Assembly: GCA_020742515.1 (NCBI GenBank)
Contig: DYWT01000012.1
Location: forward strand, 1 to 38,021
Length of the DNA stretch: 38,021 nucleotides
Direction: 5' to 3'
DNA from: Sporosarcina psychrophila
GTDB lineage: Bacteria > Bacillota > Bacilli > Bacillales_A > Planococcaceae
The position numbers were made by a program, and so were the translations under genes. Under the pieces are notes generated by a model. The model ran no database searches, was not told the DNA's origin, and saw nothing but the letters and a program-made list of their open reading frames with translations. This document shows positions 22,712-31,250 of the stretch, piece after piece (positions within the stretch are counted from its first letter, which is position 1; each line of letters starts with the position of its first letter).

Positions 22712-22862
22712 TTAGCAAGACTATGAGAAGATGCTCAAGAAGTCCGGGGATATAAGGCTGCAGAGGCATTTAACAGTTTTCATCTCGGCTCCTCGCGCCC
22801 TTAAATATGCGCTGCGTAGGCTCTTTTCGAATAAAGAACAATGAGTCGCAAGGGGTGACGGA

Positions 22863-23012
22863 ATGTCTAAAAAAATTATTTTAAGTTGCGATACATGCGG
22901 ATCACGAAACTATTCCGTGCCGGCACGGAAAGATAAACCAACAGAACGTTTGTCAATTAAGAAGTTTTGCAGACATTGCAATGCACATCTATTGCATAGA
23001 CAAACGGCATGA
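22863..23012 (+). CDS. rpmG: Ribosomal protein L33
   Basis: A 49-residue protein of the large ribosomal subunit. The two zinc-ligand pairs are CDTC (C9, C12) and CRHC (C36, C39), so this is the zinc-binding form. The rest, NYSVPARKDKPTERLSIKKF, is typical L33. ATG 22863 has AAGGGGTGA about 4 nt upstream. Bacillus has several rpmG paralogues with and without zinc; the one in this position next to secE is usually called rpmGB. It is followed by secE after about 50 nt and is likely co-transcribed with it. Confidence 0.95.
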   Translation: MSKKIILSCDTCGSRNYSVPARKDKPTERLSIKKFCRHCNAHLLHRQTA

Positions 23013-23064
23013 AACAGTTAGTTAAGAAGCAGGATCATACTTATATTCGGAGGTTTACGATATA

Positions 23065-23250
23065 ATGGGCAAGTTAATTGGTTTTTTCAAAGACGTTGTC
23101 TCGGAAATGAGAAAAGTCAGCTGGCCGAGACGCAAAGAATTGACGCGTTACACAATTGTTGTTCTTTCAACAGTCGTTTTCATGGCGGTCTACTTCGGAC
23201 TCGTTGACCTTGGCATTTCACGAGTATTAGAATGGTACCTTGCGTTATAA
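23065..23250 (+). CDS. secE: Preprotein translocase subunit SecE
   Basis: A 61-residue small subunit of the SecYEG channel. The cytosolic amphipathic part FFKDVVSEMRKVSWPRRKEL is the conserved SecE signature, followed by a single membrane helix (TIVVLSTVVFMAVYFGLVDLG). It has the short Gram-positive form. ATG 23065 has CGGAGG about 9 nt upstream. A terminator-like hairpin separates it from nusG, so the usual secE-nusG coupling may be partial here. Confidence 0.96.
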   Translation: MGKLIGFFKDVVSEMRKVSWPRRKELTRYTIVVLSTVVFMAVYFGLVDLGISRVLEWYLAL

Positions 23251-23274
23251 TAAAGGAATATGAATATTTCACTT

Positions 23275-23312
23275 GAAAAATATCCCGTCAAGCAGTATGA
23301 ACGGGGTTTTTC
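23275..23312 (+). terminator. Terminator-like hairpin between secE and nusG
   Basis: CCCGT/ACGGG core extended by GAAAAATAT with GTTTTTC, a 12-nt loop and a T run. No clear promoter was found between it and nusG, so it probably acts as a partial attenuator. Confidence 0.6.
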
Positions 23313-23320
23313 AATTGTTA

Positions 23321-23420
23321 AGGCTTCAGGTACCGCCCTGCGATAGAATGTCTCGATCTTAGACCGCTTGCTTTCATCGCTTATGCCTGTCTGGGCTGGA
23401 CGGCGCCTGGTGCTTTTCTT
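23321..23420 (-). repeat. Degenerate interspersed repeat between secE and nusG
   Basis: On the minus strand it begins GAAAAGCACCAGGCGCC and contains CAGACAGGCATAAGCG, and it ends CCTGAAGCC. These correspond in order and spacing to GAAAAGCGGAAGCGGCC, CGACAGGCATAAGACG and CCGCTGAAGCT of the cysE-leader repeats. The middle is unlike them. It is likely a decayed or divergent family member. Confidence 0.42.
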
Positions 23421-23434
23421 ATTTGTACGAAAAA

Positions 23435-23470
23435 AGGAGGGACGGACGTTCAGTCCTCGTCACTATGGAT
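23435..23470 (+). promoter_or_regulatory. nusG ribosome-binding site split from the start codon by a hairpin
   Basis: AGGAGG (23435-23440) is followed directly by a stem-loop, GACGGAC (23441-23447), loop GTTCA and GTCCTCGTC (23453-23461), 7 bp with a 2-nt bulge. If folded, it leaves 9 nt between AGGAGG and ATG 23471 (3 nt to ATG 23465). Unfolded, the distance is 30 nt, too far for normal initiation. There is no other Shine-Dalgarno sequence. Confidence 0.55.
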
Positions 23471-24004
23471 ATGGAGAAAAATTGGTATGTCGTGCATACG
23501 TACTCCGGTTATGAGAATAAGGTGAAAGCCAATCTGGAGAAACGTGTTGAAACGATGGGTATGTCTGATAAAATATTCCGTGTGGTCATTCCGGAAGAAG
23601 AAGAAACAGATTTTAAAGACGGTAAAAAACGTACAGTCCTGAAGAAAACTTTCCCGGGTTATGTTCTTGTGGAAATCATTATGACGGATGATTCTTGGTA
23701 TGTTGTTCGGAATACACCAGGCGTTACGGGATTCATAGGATCATCAGGCGGAGGCGCAAAGCCAACGCCATTGCTTCCTGAAGAAGTCGATTTCATCCTC
23801 AAACAAATGGGCGTGAAAGAGCGTAAAGTAGAGATTGACTTTGATCTCGGCGAAATGGTTGAAGTATTGGAAGGTCCATTTGCGAACTTCCAAGGTAAAG
23901 TAGAAGAAATTGACGAAGATAAAGGTAAAGTGAAAGTATCTGTGGATATGTTCGGTCGAGAAACGAAAATGGAGCTTGACTTCGAACAGGTTCAAAAATT
24001 ATAA
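23471..24004 (+). CDS. nusG: Transcription termination/antitermination factor NusG
   Basis: A 177-residue elongation factor. The N-terminal NGN domain (MEKNWYVVHTYSGYENKVK, then VFPGYVLVEI-like FPGYVLVEIIMTDDSWYVVR and NTPGVTGFIG) binds the polymerase clamp. The C-terminal KOW domain has EVLEGPFANFQGKVEEID and ends in MFGRETKMELDFEQVQKL. ATG 23471 gives the same N-terminus as B. subtilis NusG; ATG 23465 would add two residues. The longer frame from 23423 translates the AGGAGG region and is rejected. Spacing to the Shine-Dalgarno is unusual and appears to be set by a hairpin. Genes rplK and rplA follow from a separate promoter. Confidence 0.96.
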   Translation: MEKNWYVVHTYSGYENKVKANLEKRVETMGMSDKIFRVVIPEEEETDFKDGKKRTVLKKTFPGYVLVEIIMTDDSWYVVRNTPGVTGFIGSSGGGAKPTPLLPEEVDFILKQMGVKERKVEIDFDLGEMVEVLEGPFANFQGKVEEIDEDKGKVKVSVDMFGRETKMELDFEQVQKL

Positions 24005-24015
24005 TCATTTGTCAC

Positions 24016-24044
24016 TTGCGCACATAGCGAAATAGTGGTATCAT
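24016..24044 (+). promoter_or_regulatory. Promoter for rplK-rplA
   Basis: TTGCGC (24016-24021), a 17-bp spacer and TATCAT (24039-24044), just after nusG. The leader to rplK is about 120 nt and contains an L1-type motif. Confidence 0.6.
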
Positions 24045-24122
24045 TTCAAAGGTCAGACTGTAAACAAATGGTCTGGTCGAATTATCCAAATTCTACCGGT
24101 GCAAGCCGGCAGGCACATATGA

Positions 24123-24147
24123 GTGGGAGGGGTAACCCTATTACCAC
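24123..24147 (+). promoter_or_regulatory. L1-binding-type leader motif before rplK
   Basis: GTGGGAGG-GGTAACCC followed by TATTACCAC: the outer GTGG pairs with CCAC and an inner GGGT with ACCC. The same motif occurs before rplA at 24673-24699. Ribosomal protein L1 is known to regulate rplK-rplA through an mRNA structure that mimics its 23S rRNA site, so this is the likely target. Confidence 0.6.
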
Positions 24148-24173
24148 ATCACGGACTTAAGGAGGTGTGTCTC

Positions 24174-24599
24174 GTGGCTAAAAAAGTCATTAAGGTTGTT
24201 AAATTGCAAATTCCTGCTGGGAAAGCGAATCCGGCTCCACCAGTTGGACCGGCGTTAGGACAAGCAGGTGTGAACATCATGGGATTCTGTAAAGAATTCA
24301 ATGCGCGTACAGCGGATCAAGCAGGCCTTATTATTCCTGTTGAAATTTCTGTATTCGAAGACCGTTCATTTACTTTCATTACAAAAACTCCACCGGCAGC
24401 AGTATTGCTGAAGGTTGCAGCTAATCTTACAAAAGGTTCAGGTGAACCGAATAAGAACAAGGTTGCTACTGTAAAACGTGATAAAGTTCGCGAAATTGCA
24501 GAACAAAAGATGGAAGATTTAAACGCAGCGTCAGTTGAAGCAGCGATGGCAATGGTTGAAGGTACTGCTCGCAGTATGGGAATCACGATCGAAGACTGA
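24174..24599 (+). CDS. rplK: Ribosomal protein L11
   Basis: A 141-residue protein of the GTPase-associated centre of the 50S subunit. The N-terminal domain, [20 protein letters not shown], then [20 protein letters not shown], is needed for stringent-factor activation and is the thiopeptide contact region. The C-terminal domain binds 23S rRNA. The start is GTG 24174, 5 nt or so after AAGGAGGTG; the longer frame from 24123 begins inside the leader motif. rplA follows after a 120-nt leader-like gap. Confidence 0.98.
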   Translation: MAKKVIKVVKLQIPAGKANPAPPVGPALGQAGVNIMGFCKEFNARTADQAGLIIPVEISVFEDRSFTFITKTPPAAVLLKVAANLTKGSGEPNKNKVATVKRDKVREIAEQKMEDLNAASVEAAMAMVEGTARSMGITIED

Positions 24600-24634
24600 T
24601 CTTGATTTTATAAAGCAATAGTTGTTTGTAGTGG

Positions 24635-24666
24635 GGGTTGCGCTTGTTCTCCGGAGCACGCAACCC
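24635..24666 (+). other. Stem-loop in the rplK-rplA gap
   Basis: GGGTTGCG (24635-24642) pairs perfectly with CGCAACCC (24659-24666), with an inner CTCC/GGAG. The following T tract (TTATT) is weak, so it may be a pausing, processing or attenuation structure ahead of the second L1-type motif. Confidence 0.55.
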
Positions 24667-24672
24667 TTATTC

Positions 24673-24699
24673 GTGGGAGGTTTAACCCGTTAAAACCAC
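24673..24699 (+). promoter_or_regulatory. L1-binding-type leader motif before rplA
   Basis: GTGGGAGG-TTTAACCC followed by GTTAAAACCAC, matching the motif before rplK in sequence (GTGGGAGG, AACCC, CCAC) and in position relative to the ribosome-binding site. It probably gives L1 direct translational control of its own gene. Confidence 0.6.
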
Positions 24700-24719
24700 A
24701 ATCGAGGAGGAATTTTTAA

Positions 24720-25418
24720 ATGGCTAAAAAAGGTAAAAAGTTCACAGAAGCTGCAAAACTAGTTGAACACATGAAAGCGTACGACGTTAAAGAAGCAATC
24801 GAGCTTGCGAAAAAAACAAGCACGGTTAATTTTGACGCAACAGTTGAAGTTGCATTCCGTCTTGGAATCGATACTCGTAAAAATGACCAACAAATCCGTG
24901 GAGCAGTTGTACTTCCGAACGGTACTGGTAAAACTCAACGCGTTCTTGTTTTCGCAAAAGGCGAAAAACTTAAAGAAGCTGAAGCTGCTGGTGCAGACTA
25001 TGCAGGGGATGCTGAATATATCGCTAAAATCCAACAAGGTTGGTTTGACTTTGACGTTATCGTTGCTACTCCGGACATGATGGGTGAAGTAGGGAAAATT
25101 GGACGTGTTCTTGGACCAAAAGGACTTATGCCTAACCCGAAAACTGGCACAGTAACATTTGACGTAGCGAAAGCAGTAGCAGAAATCAAAGCAGGTAAAG
25201 TTGAATACCGTGCGGACAAAGCGGGAATCATTCACGCGCCAATCGGAAAAGTTTCATTCGATGATGCTAAACTTGCAGAAAACTTTGCAACTGTATTTGA
25301 AACTGTTCAAAAAGCGAAACCAGCTTCTGCAAAAGGAACATACATGAAGTCGGTTAACGTTACGACTACAATGGGTCCTTCTGTAAAAGTTGATCCTTCA
25401 AGCGTAGTAATCAAATAA
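24720..25418 (+). CDS. rplA: Ribosomal protein L1
   Basis: A 232-residue 50S protein forming the L1 stalk that guides E-site tRNA release. It also represses its own operon. [40 protein letters not shown] and [16 protein letters not shown] are the family signatures. ATG 24720 has GAGGAGG about 8 nt upstream. Codon use is that of a highly expressed gene. A new promoter and the L10 leader follow. Confidence 0.98.
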   Translation: MAKKGKKFTEAAKLVEHMKAYDVKEAIELAKKTSTVNFDATVEVAFRLGIDTRKNDQQIRGAVVLPNGTGKTQRVLVFAKGEKLKEAEAAGADYAGDAEYIAKIQQGWFDFDVIVATPDMMGEVGKIGRVLGPKGLMPNPKTGTVTFDVAKAVAEIKAGKVEYRADKAGIIHAPIGKVSFDDAKLAENFATVFETVQKAKPASAKGTYMKSVNVTTTMGPSVKVDPSSVVIK

Positions 25419-25424
25419 TAAATA

Positions 25425-25453
25425 TTGACAAAGAGATAGTCTTTTGATAAGAT
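25425..25453 (+). promoter_or_regulatory. Promoter for rplJ-rplL
   Basis: TTGACA (25425-25430), a 17-bp spacer and TAAGAT (25448-25453). Strong -35; leader of about 185 nt containing the L10 leader and an attenuator. Confidence 0.8.
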
Positions 25454-25477
25454 GATTTCTGTTGTGAATATAACCAT

Positions 25478-25546
25478 TTGTACCGTAGACAGCAGGAGCG
25501 GCATGCCGCTTAAAACTTCCTGCCGAGGACAAGACGCTCTTTTTCT
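25478..25546 (+). promoter_or_regulatory. Ribosomal protein L10 leader
   Basis: CCGTAGACAGCAGGAGCGGC followed by ATGCCGCTTAAAACTTCCTG and CCGAGGACAAGA reproduces the conserved L10 leader of Firmicutes. The L10-(L12) complex binds it and represses the operon. GCAGG pairs with CCTGC and GCGGC with GCCGC. Confidence 0.9.
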
Positions 25547-25567
25547 TTTAAAAGATGACGACTTTTC

Positions 25568-25603
25568 AGCCCTCAGTCTGCTTTTGTAGATTGAGGGCTT
25601 TTC
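25568..25603 (+). terminator. Attenuator terminator in the rplJ leader
   Basis: AGCCCTCAGTCT pairs with AGATTGAGGGCT (one G-T wobble), with an 8-nt loop and TTTT after it. It is placed between the L10 leader and rplJ, as expected for L10-dependent termination. Confidence 0.85.
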
Positions 25604-25644
25604 ATATCGGTATAAGTGACCCAAACTTTTTAGGAGGTGTCCAA

Positions 25645-26145
25645 ATGAGCACAGTATTAGAAGCAAAACAAGCGGTAGTTGGTGAAATTACAGACAAGTT
25701 GAAATCAGCTGCATCTGTCGTTGTAGTTGACTACCGCGGTCTTACAGTCGGTCAAGTTACCGAACTACGTAAACAGCTTCGTGAAGCAGGTATTGACTTT
25801 AAAGTTTATAAAAACTCGATGTCACGCCGTGCTGCTGAAGCTGCAGGACTTGAAGGGTTGAACGAACACCTTACAGGCCCGAATGCAATCGCATTTTCAA
25901 ACGAGGACGTCGTTGCTCCTGCAAAAATCCTTAACGATTTTGCAAAGAAAAACGAAAAGCTTGAAATCAAAGCTGGCGTAATCGAAGGAGCAATTGCATC
26001 TGAAGCGGACATTAAAGCATTGGCGGATCTCCCGTCACGCGAAGGTCTACTTTCTATGCTACTCAGCGTTCTACAAGCTCCAATGCGCAACTTCGCGCTT
26101 GCAACAAAAGCTGTTGCAGAGCAAAAAGAAGAACAAGGTGCTTAA
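25645..26145 (+). CDS. rplJ: Ribosomal protein L10
   Basis: A 166-residue protein that forms the base of the ribosomal stalk and carries L7/L12 dimers on its C-terminal helix. [20 protein letters not shown] and [13 protein letters not shown] are characteristic. ATG 25645 follows AGGAGGTG at normal spacing; the longer frame from 25555 would translate the attenuator and is rejected. It forms an operon with rplL, controlled by the L10 leader. Confidence 0.98.
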   Translation: MSTVLEAKQAVVGEITDKLKSAASVVVVDYRGLTVGQVTELRKQLREAGIDFKVYKNSMSRRAAEAAGLEGLNEHLTGPNAIAFSNEDVVAPAKILNDFAKKNEKLEIKAGVIEGAIASEADIKALADLPSREGLLSMLLSVLQAPMRNFALATKAVAEQKEEQGA

Positions 26146-26236
26146 TAACGCCGCTTGAAATACAACTTGCGGGTTAAGACTACAAGGAATACGCTTGGGC
26201 TTACCTGACTAAAACAATTACTAGGAGGAAAATATA

Positions 26237-26599
26237 ATGACTAAAGAAAACATTCTTGAAGCGATCAAAGAAATGACAGTACTTGAACTTAACGACCTTG
26301 TAAAAGCAATCGAAGATGAGTTTGGCGTAACTGCTGCAGCACCTGTTGCAATGGCAGGAGCTGGCGGTGGCGAAGCTGCTGCAGAGCAAACTGAATTCGA
26401 CGTAATCCTTGCATCTGCTGGAGATCAAAAAATCAAAGTTATCAAAGCGGTTCGCGAAATTACAGGCCTAGGCTTGAAAGAAGCGAAAGCAGTTGTTGAC
26501 GAAGCTCCTAAAGCAATCAAAGAAGGCGTTTCTAAAGAAGAAGCAGAAGAAATGAAAGCGAAACTTGAAGAAGTTGGCGCATCAATCGAAGTTAAGTAA
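26237..26599 (+). CDS. rplL: Ribosomal protein L7/L12
   Basis: A 120-residue acidic stalk protein that recruits translational GTPases. The N-terminal dimerisation domain ([20 protein letters not shown]) is followed by an Ala/Gly-rich hinge ([18 protein letters not shown]). The C-terminal domain contains [23 protein letters not shown] 26237 has AGGAGG 8-9 nt upstream. It ends the rplJL unit at a strong terminator. Confidence 0.98.
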   Translation: MTKENILEAIKEMTVLELNDLVKAIEDEFGVTAAAPVAMAGAGGGEAAAEQTEFDVILASAGDQKIKVIKAVREITGLGLKEAKAVVDEAPKAIKEGVSKEEAEEMKAKLEEVGASIEVK

Positions 26600-26611
26600 T
26601 TTTTGAATAAT

Positions 26612-26657
26612 GAAGAAAAGCTCGTCGGATTTGGACGGGCTTTTCTTCGTTTTTTTA
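26612..26657 (+). terminator. rplJL terminator
   Basis: GAAGAAAAGCTCGTC pairs with GACGGGCTTTTCTTC (15 bp, one wobble), followed by seven T. Confidence 0.93.
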
Positions 26658-26685
26658 TCTTTGGCTTGTGTAAAACAAGTCATTT

Positions 26686-26718
26686 GATCGTCAGAAAACT
26701 CAGGCGATCTTCTTTTTT
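26686..26718 (+). terminator. Second terminator-like hairpin before ybxB
   Basis: GATCG (26686-26690) pairs with CGATC (26704-26709 region), followed by TTCTTTTTT. The stem is short; it probably backs up the rplJL terminator. Confidence 0.5.
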
Positions 26719-26753
26719 GTGTTATAAGTTTCTAGACGAGGGGGAAGACTTGC

Positions 26754-27356
26754 GTGTCTGAACATTACTACTCGGAAAATCCGAAAGTGAAAAGTAATCC
26801 GAAAGAATGGTCCGCCGAATTACGCGGAAAAACGCTTCGATTTAAGACGGATGCAGGAGTTTTCAGTAAAGGTGAAGTGGATTTTGGTTCGCGGCTCTTA
26901 GCTGAGAGTTTTATGTTGTCAGAAACGGAAGGGTTAATTCTTGACGTTGGTTGTGGCTATGGTCCGATTGGCTTATCGATTGCCGCATCTTTTCCGGAAC
27001 GGAGCATTCACATGGTTGATGTGAATGAACGTGCACTCGCTCTTGTTGCGCATAATGCAAAACAAAACAGCATTTCGAATGTGGAGATTTATCCAAGTGA
27101 TGCATTATCCGGTGTCACGGCAGAGGGATTTGCTGCAATTTTGACGAATCCGCCAATCCGTGCAGGAAAAGAGACGGTATTCAAGTTTTATGAAGGTGCT
27201 TTTTTGAAACTGAAAGTTGGCGGTGAGTTATGGATCGTTATTCAGAAAAAACAAGGTGCACCATCAACAATAGATTGTTTGAAAGAACTTTTCGGCAACG
27301 TCGAGACGGTTGTTAAAAAGAAAGGCTATTACATTTTAAAAGTCGAAAAATATTGA
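26754..27356 (+). CDS. ybxB: RsmC-like class I methyltransferase YbxB
   Basis: A 200-residue SAM-dependent methyltransferase. The SAM-binding motif is ILDVGCGYGPIGLSIA (about 62-77) and the catalytic motif is LTNPPIRAGK (NPP, as in N-methyltransferases of bases). It resembles the catalytic half of RsmC, which makes m2G1207 in 16S rRNA; the target in Bacillales is inferred, not shown. The start is GTG 26754, after GAGGGGGAAG. Its position between rplL and rpoB is standard for Bacillus. The rpoB promoter overlaps its last codons. Confidence 0.92.
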   Translation: MSEHYYSENPKVKSNPKEWSAELRGKTLRFKTDAGVFSKGEVDFGSRLLAESFMLSETEGLILDVGCGYGPIGLSIAASFPERSIHMVDVNERALALVAHNAKQNSISNVEIYPSDALSGVTAEGFAAILTNPPIRAGKETVFKFYEGAFLKLKVGGELWIVIQKKQGAPSTIDCLKELFGNVETVVKKKGYYILKVEKY

Positions 27357-27381
27357 CTGGATAGTCTTGATATGCTAAAGT
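27353..27381 (+). promoter_or_regulatory. rpoB promoter
   Basis: TTGACT (27353-27358, overlapping the ybxB stop codon), a 17-bp spacer and TAAAGT (27376-27381). Leader of about 200 nt. Confidence 0.65.
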
Positions 27382-27412
27382 TGTAAAATGCATAAATTAT
27401 TATAGTGCGGTC

Positions 27413-27452
27413 GTATGCCCTTTTGCATGAAAAATGGAAATGAAAGGCATAC
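27413..27452 (+). other. Stem-loop in the rpoB leader
   Basis: GTATGCC (27413-27419) pairs perfectly with GGCATAC (27446-27452), with a TTT/AAA extension and a long A-rich loop. It precedes the terminator-like hairpin at 27480 and could be part of an attenuation switch. Confidence 0.45.
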
Positions 27453-27479
27453 TGACGATGTATAAAAGATGGTAAAACC

Positions 27480-27520
27480 GAAAATGAGCTCTTACCGGAA
27501 CTCGTTTTCTTTTTGTTTTT
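27480..27520 (+). terminator. Terminator-like hairpin in the rpoB leader
   Basis: GAAAATGAG (27480-27488) pairs with CTCGTTTTC (27501-27509), with an inner TTACC/GG mismatch-rich loop, followed by TTTTTGTTTTTTT. It lies 68 nt upstream of the rpoB start, after the promoter, so it must be read through; regulated attenuation is plausible. Confidence 0.65.
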
Positions 27521-27587
27521 TTCGATATCATACACTATTTCTATGGTTTCGCAAAGGACTAATATTGTTTTATAAGGGGTGAAAGAG

Positions 27588-30500
27588 TTGACAGGTCATT
27601 TAGTTCAGTATGGTCAACACCGTCAGCGGAGAAGTTTCGCACGGATCAGCGAAGTGCTCGATCTGCCGAATCTGATTGAAATCCAGACGGCATCTTATGA
27701 GTGGTTCTTAGAAGAAGGACTGCTGGATATGTTCCGCGATATTTCCCCGATTCAGGATTTCACGGGAAATCTATCGTTGGAATTCATCGATTACACTCTT
27801 GGGGAGCCTAAATACCCTGTAGAGGAATCGAAGGAGCGGGATGTAACGTTTGCGGCACCACTCCGCGTAAAAGTACGTCTCCATAATAAGGAGACGGAAG
27901 AAGTAAAAGAGCAAGATGTCTTTATGGGGGATTTCCCTCTTATGACAGAAAATGGCACGTTTGTCATTAATGGTGCGGAGAGGGTTATCGTCTCTCAGCT
28001 CGTCCGATCTCCAAGTGTCTATTACAGTGACAAAACGGACAAAAATGGTAAGCGTGGATTCGGAGCGACTGTTATTCCGAACCGCGGTGCTTGGCTCGAA
28101 TACGAAACAGATGCAAAAGACGTTGTCCACGTTCGGATTGACCGGACACGGAAATTGCCGATTACGGTACTCCTCCGTGCTCTTGGATTCTCTTCTGACC
28201 AGGAAATCATTGATTTAATCGGTGATAACGAGTATTTGCGCAACACACTCGAGAAGGACAACACGGAAAGCTCTGAAAAAGCATTACTTGAGATATACGA
28301 ACGTCTTCGCCCAGGTGAACCGCCAACATTGGATAGTGCGAAGAATCTATTGTTTTCAAGATTTTTCGATGCAAAACGTTATGATTTAGCAAATGTCGGC
28401 CGCTATAAGATGAATAAGAAACTTCATGCCCAAAATCGTTTGTTTAACCAGGTAGTCGCTGAAACGCTTATCGATCCTGAAACAGGTGAAATTCTGCTTG
28501 AAAAAGATCAACTTATCGATCGCCGTGCATTGGACCGTCTTCTTCCACACTTGGAAAAAGGAATTGGTTTCGAAGAAATCACTCATGCGAGTGGAGTTCT
28601 CGATGAAAAAATAACAATCCAAACCATTAAAATTTATTCTCCGAAAAGTGAAGAGAAACAAGTGATTAACGTAATCTCCAATGCTTATGTCGATGATTCC
28701 ATCAAGCACGTAACGCCTGCAGATATCGTTGCTTCAATTAGTTATTTCTTCAACCTTCTTCATGGTGTAGGTAATACAGATGATATCGATCATCTTGGTA
28801 ACCGTCGTCTGCGCTCAGTGGGTGAACTTCTTCAAAATCAGTTCCGCATCGGGCTTTCTCGTATGGAACGTGTCGTAAAAGAACGTATGTCCATTAATGA
28901 TACGCAGTCAATCGTACCGCAACAGCTGATTAATATCCGTCCTGTTATCGCATCTATTAAAGAGTTCTTTGGTAGTTCTCAATTATCCCAATTTATGGAT
29001 CAGACGAATCCGCTTGCTGAATTAACGCATAAGCGTAGATTGTCTGCACTTGGGCCCGGTGGTTTGACAAGGGAACGTGCAGGAATGGAAGTACGTGACG
29101 TGCATTACTCCCATTACGGCCGTATGTGTCCGATTGAAACGCCAGAGGGACCGAATATTGGATTGATTAACTCACTTTCTACGTTTGCGAAAGTAAATAA
29201 GTTCGGCTTTATTGAAACACCATACCGCAAAGTGGATCCGATTAGTGGTCGAGTCACAGCCAAAATTGATTACTTGACTGCAGATGTAGAAGATAACTAT
29301 GTTGTAGCACAAGCAAATGCAATCCTCGCAGAAGATGGTTCTTTCGTTAGTGAAGGTGTTGTCGGTCGTTTCCAAGGGGATAACACTGTCTTTAAACGGG
29401 AACAAATCGATTACATGGATGTTTCGCCTAAACAAGTAGTTTCTGCGGCAACTGCATGTATTCCATTCCTTGAGAACGATGACTCGAACCGTGCCCTTAT
29501 GGGTGCAAACATGCAACGTCAAGCTGTACCTCTTCTCAATCCAGAAGCTCCATTCGTCGGTACTGGTATGGAACATATATCAGCACGTGACTCAGGTGCG
29601 GCTGTTCTTGCGAAGTTTGAGGGAATTGTTGAGCATGTTGAGGCGAGAGAAATCCGCGTTCGTCGTATTGAAATGGTGGATGGAAAAGAAGTGAAAGGCG
29701 ATCTTACAATATATCGTCTTGAAAACTTCATTCGTTCAAACCAAGGGACATGTTATAACCAGCGTCCAATTTGTAGCGTAGGAGATCGCGTTAAGCCGCT
29801 TGATATTCTTGCGGACGGCCCTTCAATGGAACAAGGGGAGCTGGCACTTGGTCGCAACGTTCTCATGGCATTCATGACATGGGATGGCTACAACTATGAA
29901 GATGCTATCATCATGAGTGAACGTCTTGTAAAAGATGATGTATATACTTCGGTCCATATCGAAGAATACGAATCTGAAGCGAGAGATACAAAGCTCGGAC
30001 CTGAAGAAATTACGCGTGATATTCCAAACGTCGGTGAAGATGCACTTCGCAACTTGGACGACCGCGGTATTATACGTATTGGAGCCGAAGTTCGTGATGG
30101 CGATATCCTTGTTGGGAAAGTGACTCCAAAAGGCGTAACTGAACTGACTGCCGAAGAAAGACTTCTGCATGCGATTTTCGGTGAAAAAGCACGTGAAGTC
30201 CGTGATACATCCCTTAAAGTACCGCATGGCGCGGGCGGGATCGTTCTAGATGTAAAAGTGTTCAATCGCGAAGATGGTGACGAATTGCCGCCGGGCGTTA
30301 ACCAATTGGTCCGCGCGTATATCGTCCAAAAACGTAAAATTTCCGTTGGGGATAAAATGGCTGGACGTCACGGGAACAAAGGGGTTATTTCTCGCATCTT
30401 ACCTGAAGCGGATATGCCTTATTTGCCGGATGGCACACCAATTGACCTCATGCTTAACCCGCTCGGTGTACCATCGCGTATGAACATCGGACAGGTTCTT

Positions 30501-31121
30501 GAAATGCACCTTGGTATGGCATCTCGTACTCTTGGCATCCATATGGCGTCTCCTGTATTTGACGGGGCGAACGAACAGGATGTTTGGGAAACGATGGAAG
30601 AAGCTGGAATGGACCGTGACGGGAAAACAATTCTGTATGACGGTCGTTCAGGTGAAGCTTTCGACAACCGTGTATCAGTCGGTGTCATGTACATTATCAA
30701 ACTGGCCCACATGGTCGATGATAAGCTCCATGCCCGTTCAACGGGACCATACTCACTTGTCACACAGCAGCCTCTGGGCGGTAAAGCTCAGTTCGGAGGA
30801 CAGCGTTTCGGTGAGATGGAAGTGTGGGCACTTGAAGCTTATGGGGCAGCTTATACGCTTCAAGAGATTCTGACTGTGAAGTCGGATGACGTCGTAGGAC
30901 GTGTGAAGACATACGAAGCAATCGTTAAAGGTGAAAGTGTTCCACAACCAGGCGTTCCAGAATCCTTTAAAGTTCTTATAAAAGAACTTCAAAGTCTTGG
31001 TTTGGATGTTAAGATGCTGTCGATTGATTTGGAAGAAATCGAGTTACGCGATCTCGAAGAAGACGATGATATGCAACCAACAGATGCTTTGAATCTTATA
31101 AAAGAAAATCAGCCTGTTTGA
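27588..31121 (+). CDS. rpoB: RNA polymerase beta subunit RpoB
   Basis: A 1177-residue beta subunit of RNA polymerase. The rifampicin-binding cluster is wild type: Q468, D471, H481 and S486 in [20 protein letters not shown] and [10 protein letters not shown]. The C-terminal signatures [20 protein letters not shown] and [20 protein letters not shown] are intact. The start is TTG 27588, 6 nt after AAGGGGTGA, giving [20 protein letters not shown] as in B. subtilis; the GTG at 27579 lies in that site. Length is close to the B. subtilis protein but with a shorter C-terminal tail. It is followed after 129 nt by rpoC. Confidence 0.98.
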   Translation: MTGHLVQYGQHRQRRSFARISEVLDLPNLIEIQTASYEWFLEEGLLDMFRDISPIQDFTGNLSLEFIDYTLGEPKYPVEESKERDVTFAAPLRVKVRLHNKETEEVKEQDVFMGDFPLMTENGTFVINGAERVIVSQLVRSPSVYYSDKTDKNGKRGFGATVIPNRGAWLEYETDAKDVVHVRIDRTRKLPITVLLRALGFSSDQEIIDLIGDNEYLRNTLEKDNTESSEKALLEIYERLRPGEPPTLDSAKNLLFSRFFDAKRYDLANVGRYKMNKKLHAQNRLFNQVVAETLIDPETGEILLEKDQLIDRRALDRLLPHLEKGIGFEEITHASGVLDEKITIQTIKIYSPKSEEKQVINVISNAYVDDSIKHVTPADIVASISYFFNLLHGVGNTDDIDHLGNRRLRSVGELLQNQFRIGLSRMERVVKERMSINDTQSIVPQQLINIRPVIASIKEFFGSSQLSQFMDQTNPLAELTHKRRLSALGPGGLTRERAGMEVRDVHYSHYGRMCPIETPEGPNIGLINSLSTFAKVNKFGFIETPYRKVDPISGRVTAKIDYLTADVEDNYVVAQANAILAEDGSFVSEGVVGRFQGDNTVFKREQIDYMDVSPKQVVSAATACIPFLENDDSNRALMGANMQRQAVPLLNPEAPFVGTGMEHISARDSGAAVLAKFEGIVEHVEAREIRVRRIEMVDGKEVKGDLTIYRLENFIRSNQGTCYNQRPICSVGDRVKPLDILADGPSMEQGELALGRNVLMAFMTWDGYNYEDAIIMSERLVKDDVYTSVHIEEYESEARDTKLGPEEITRDIPNVGEDALRNLDDRGIIRIGAEVRDGDILVGKVTPKGVTELTAEERLLHAIFGEKAREVRDTSLKVPHGAGGIVLDVKVFNREDGDELPPGVNQLVRAYIVQKRKISVGDKMAGRHGNKGVISRILPEADMPYLPDGTPIDLMLNPLGVPSRMNIGQVLEMHLGMASRTLGIHMASPVFDGANEQDVWETMEEAGMDRDGKTILYDGRSGEAFDNRVSVGVMYIIKLAHMVDDKLHARSTGPYSLVTQQPLGGKAQFGGQRFGEMEVWALEAYGAAYTLQEILTVKSDDVVGRVKTYEAIVKGESVPQPGVPESFKVLIKELQSLGLDVKMLSIDLEEIELRDLEEDDDMQPTDALNLIKENQPV

Positions 31122-31151
31122 TTTACCTAGTGAAAGATATAAATGATTCTC

Positions 31152-31184
31152 GGGGGAAGTTAACGTATTCCCCCTTCTCTTTTG
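31152..31184 (+). terminator. Hairpin between rpoB and rpoC
   Basis: GGGGGAA (31152-31158) pairs perfectly with TTCCCCC (31168-31174), with a 9-nt loop, followed by TTCTCTTTT. It resembles a weak terminator or a processing site in the rpoBC transcript. Confidence 0.55.
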
Positions 31185-31250
31185 AACATCAAGTGTGCGC
31201 TTGCTCGGAAAAGCCAATTGCAGCGATTAGACTAGAGGGAGGTAGGCTCC

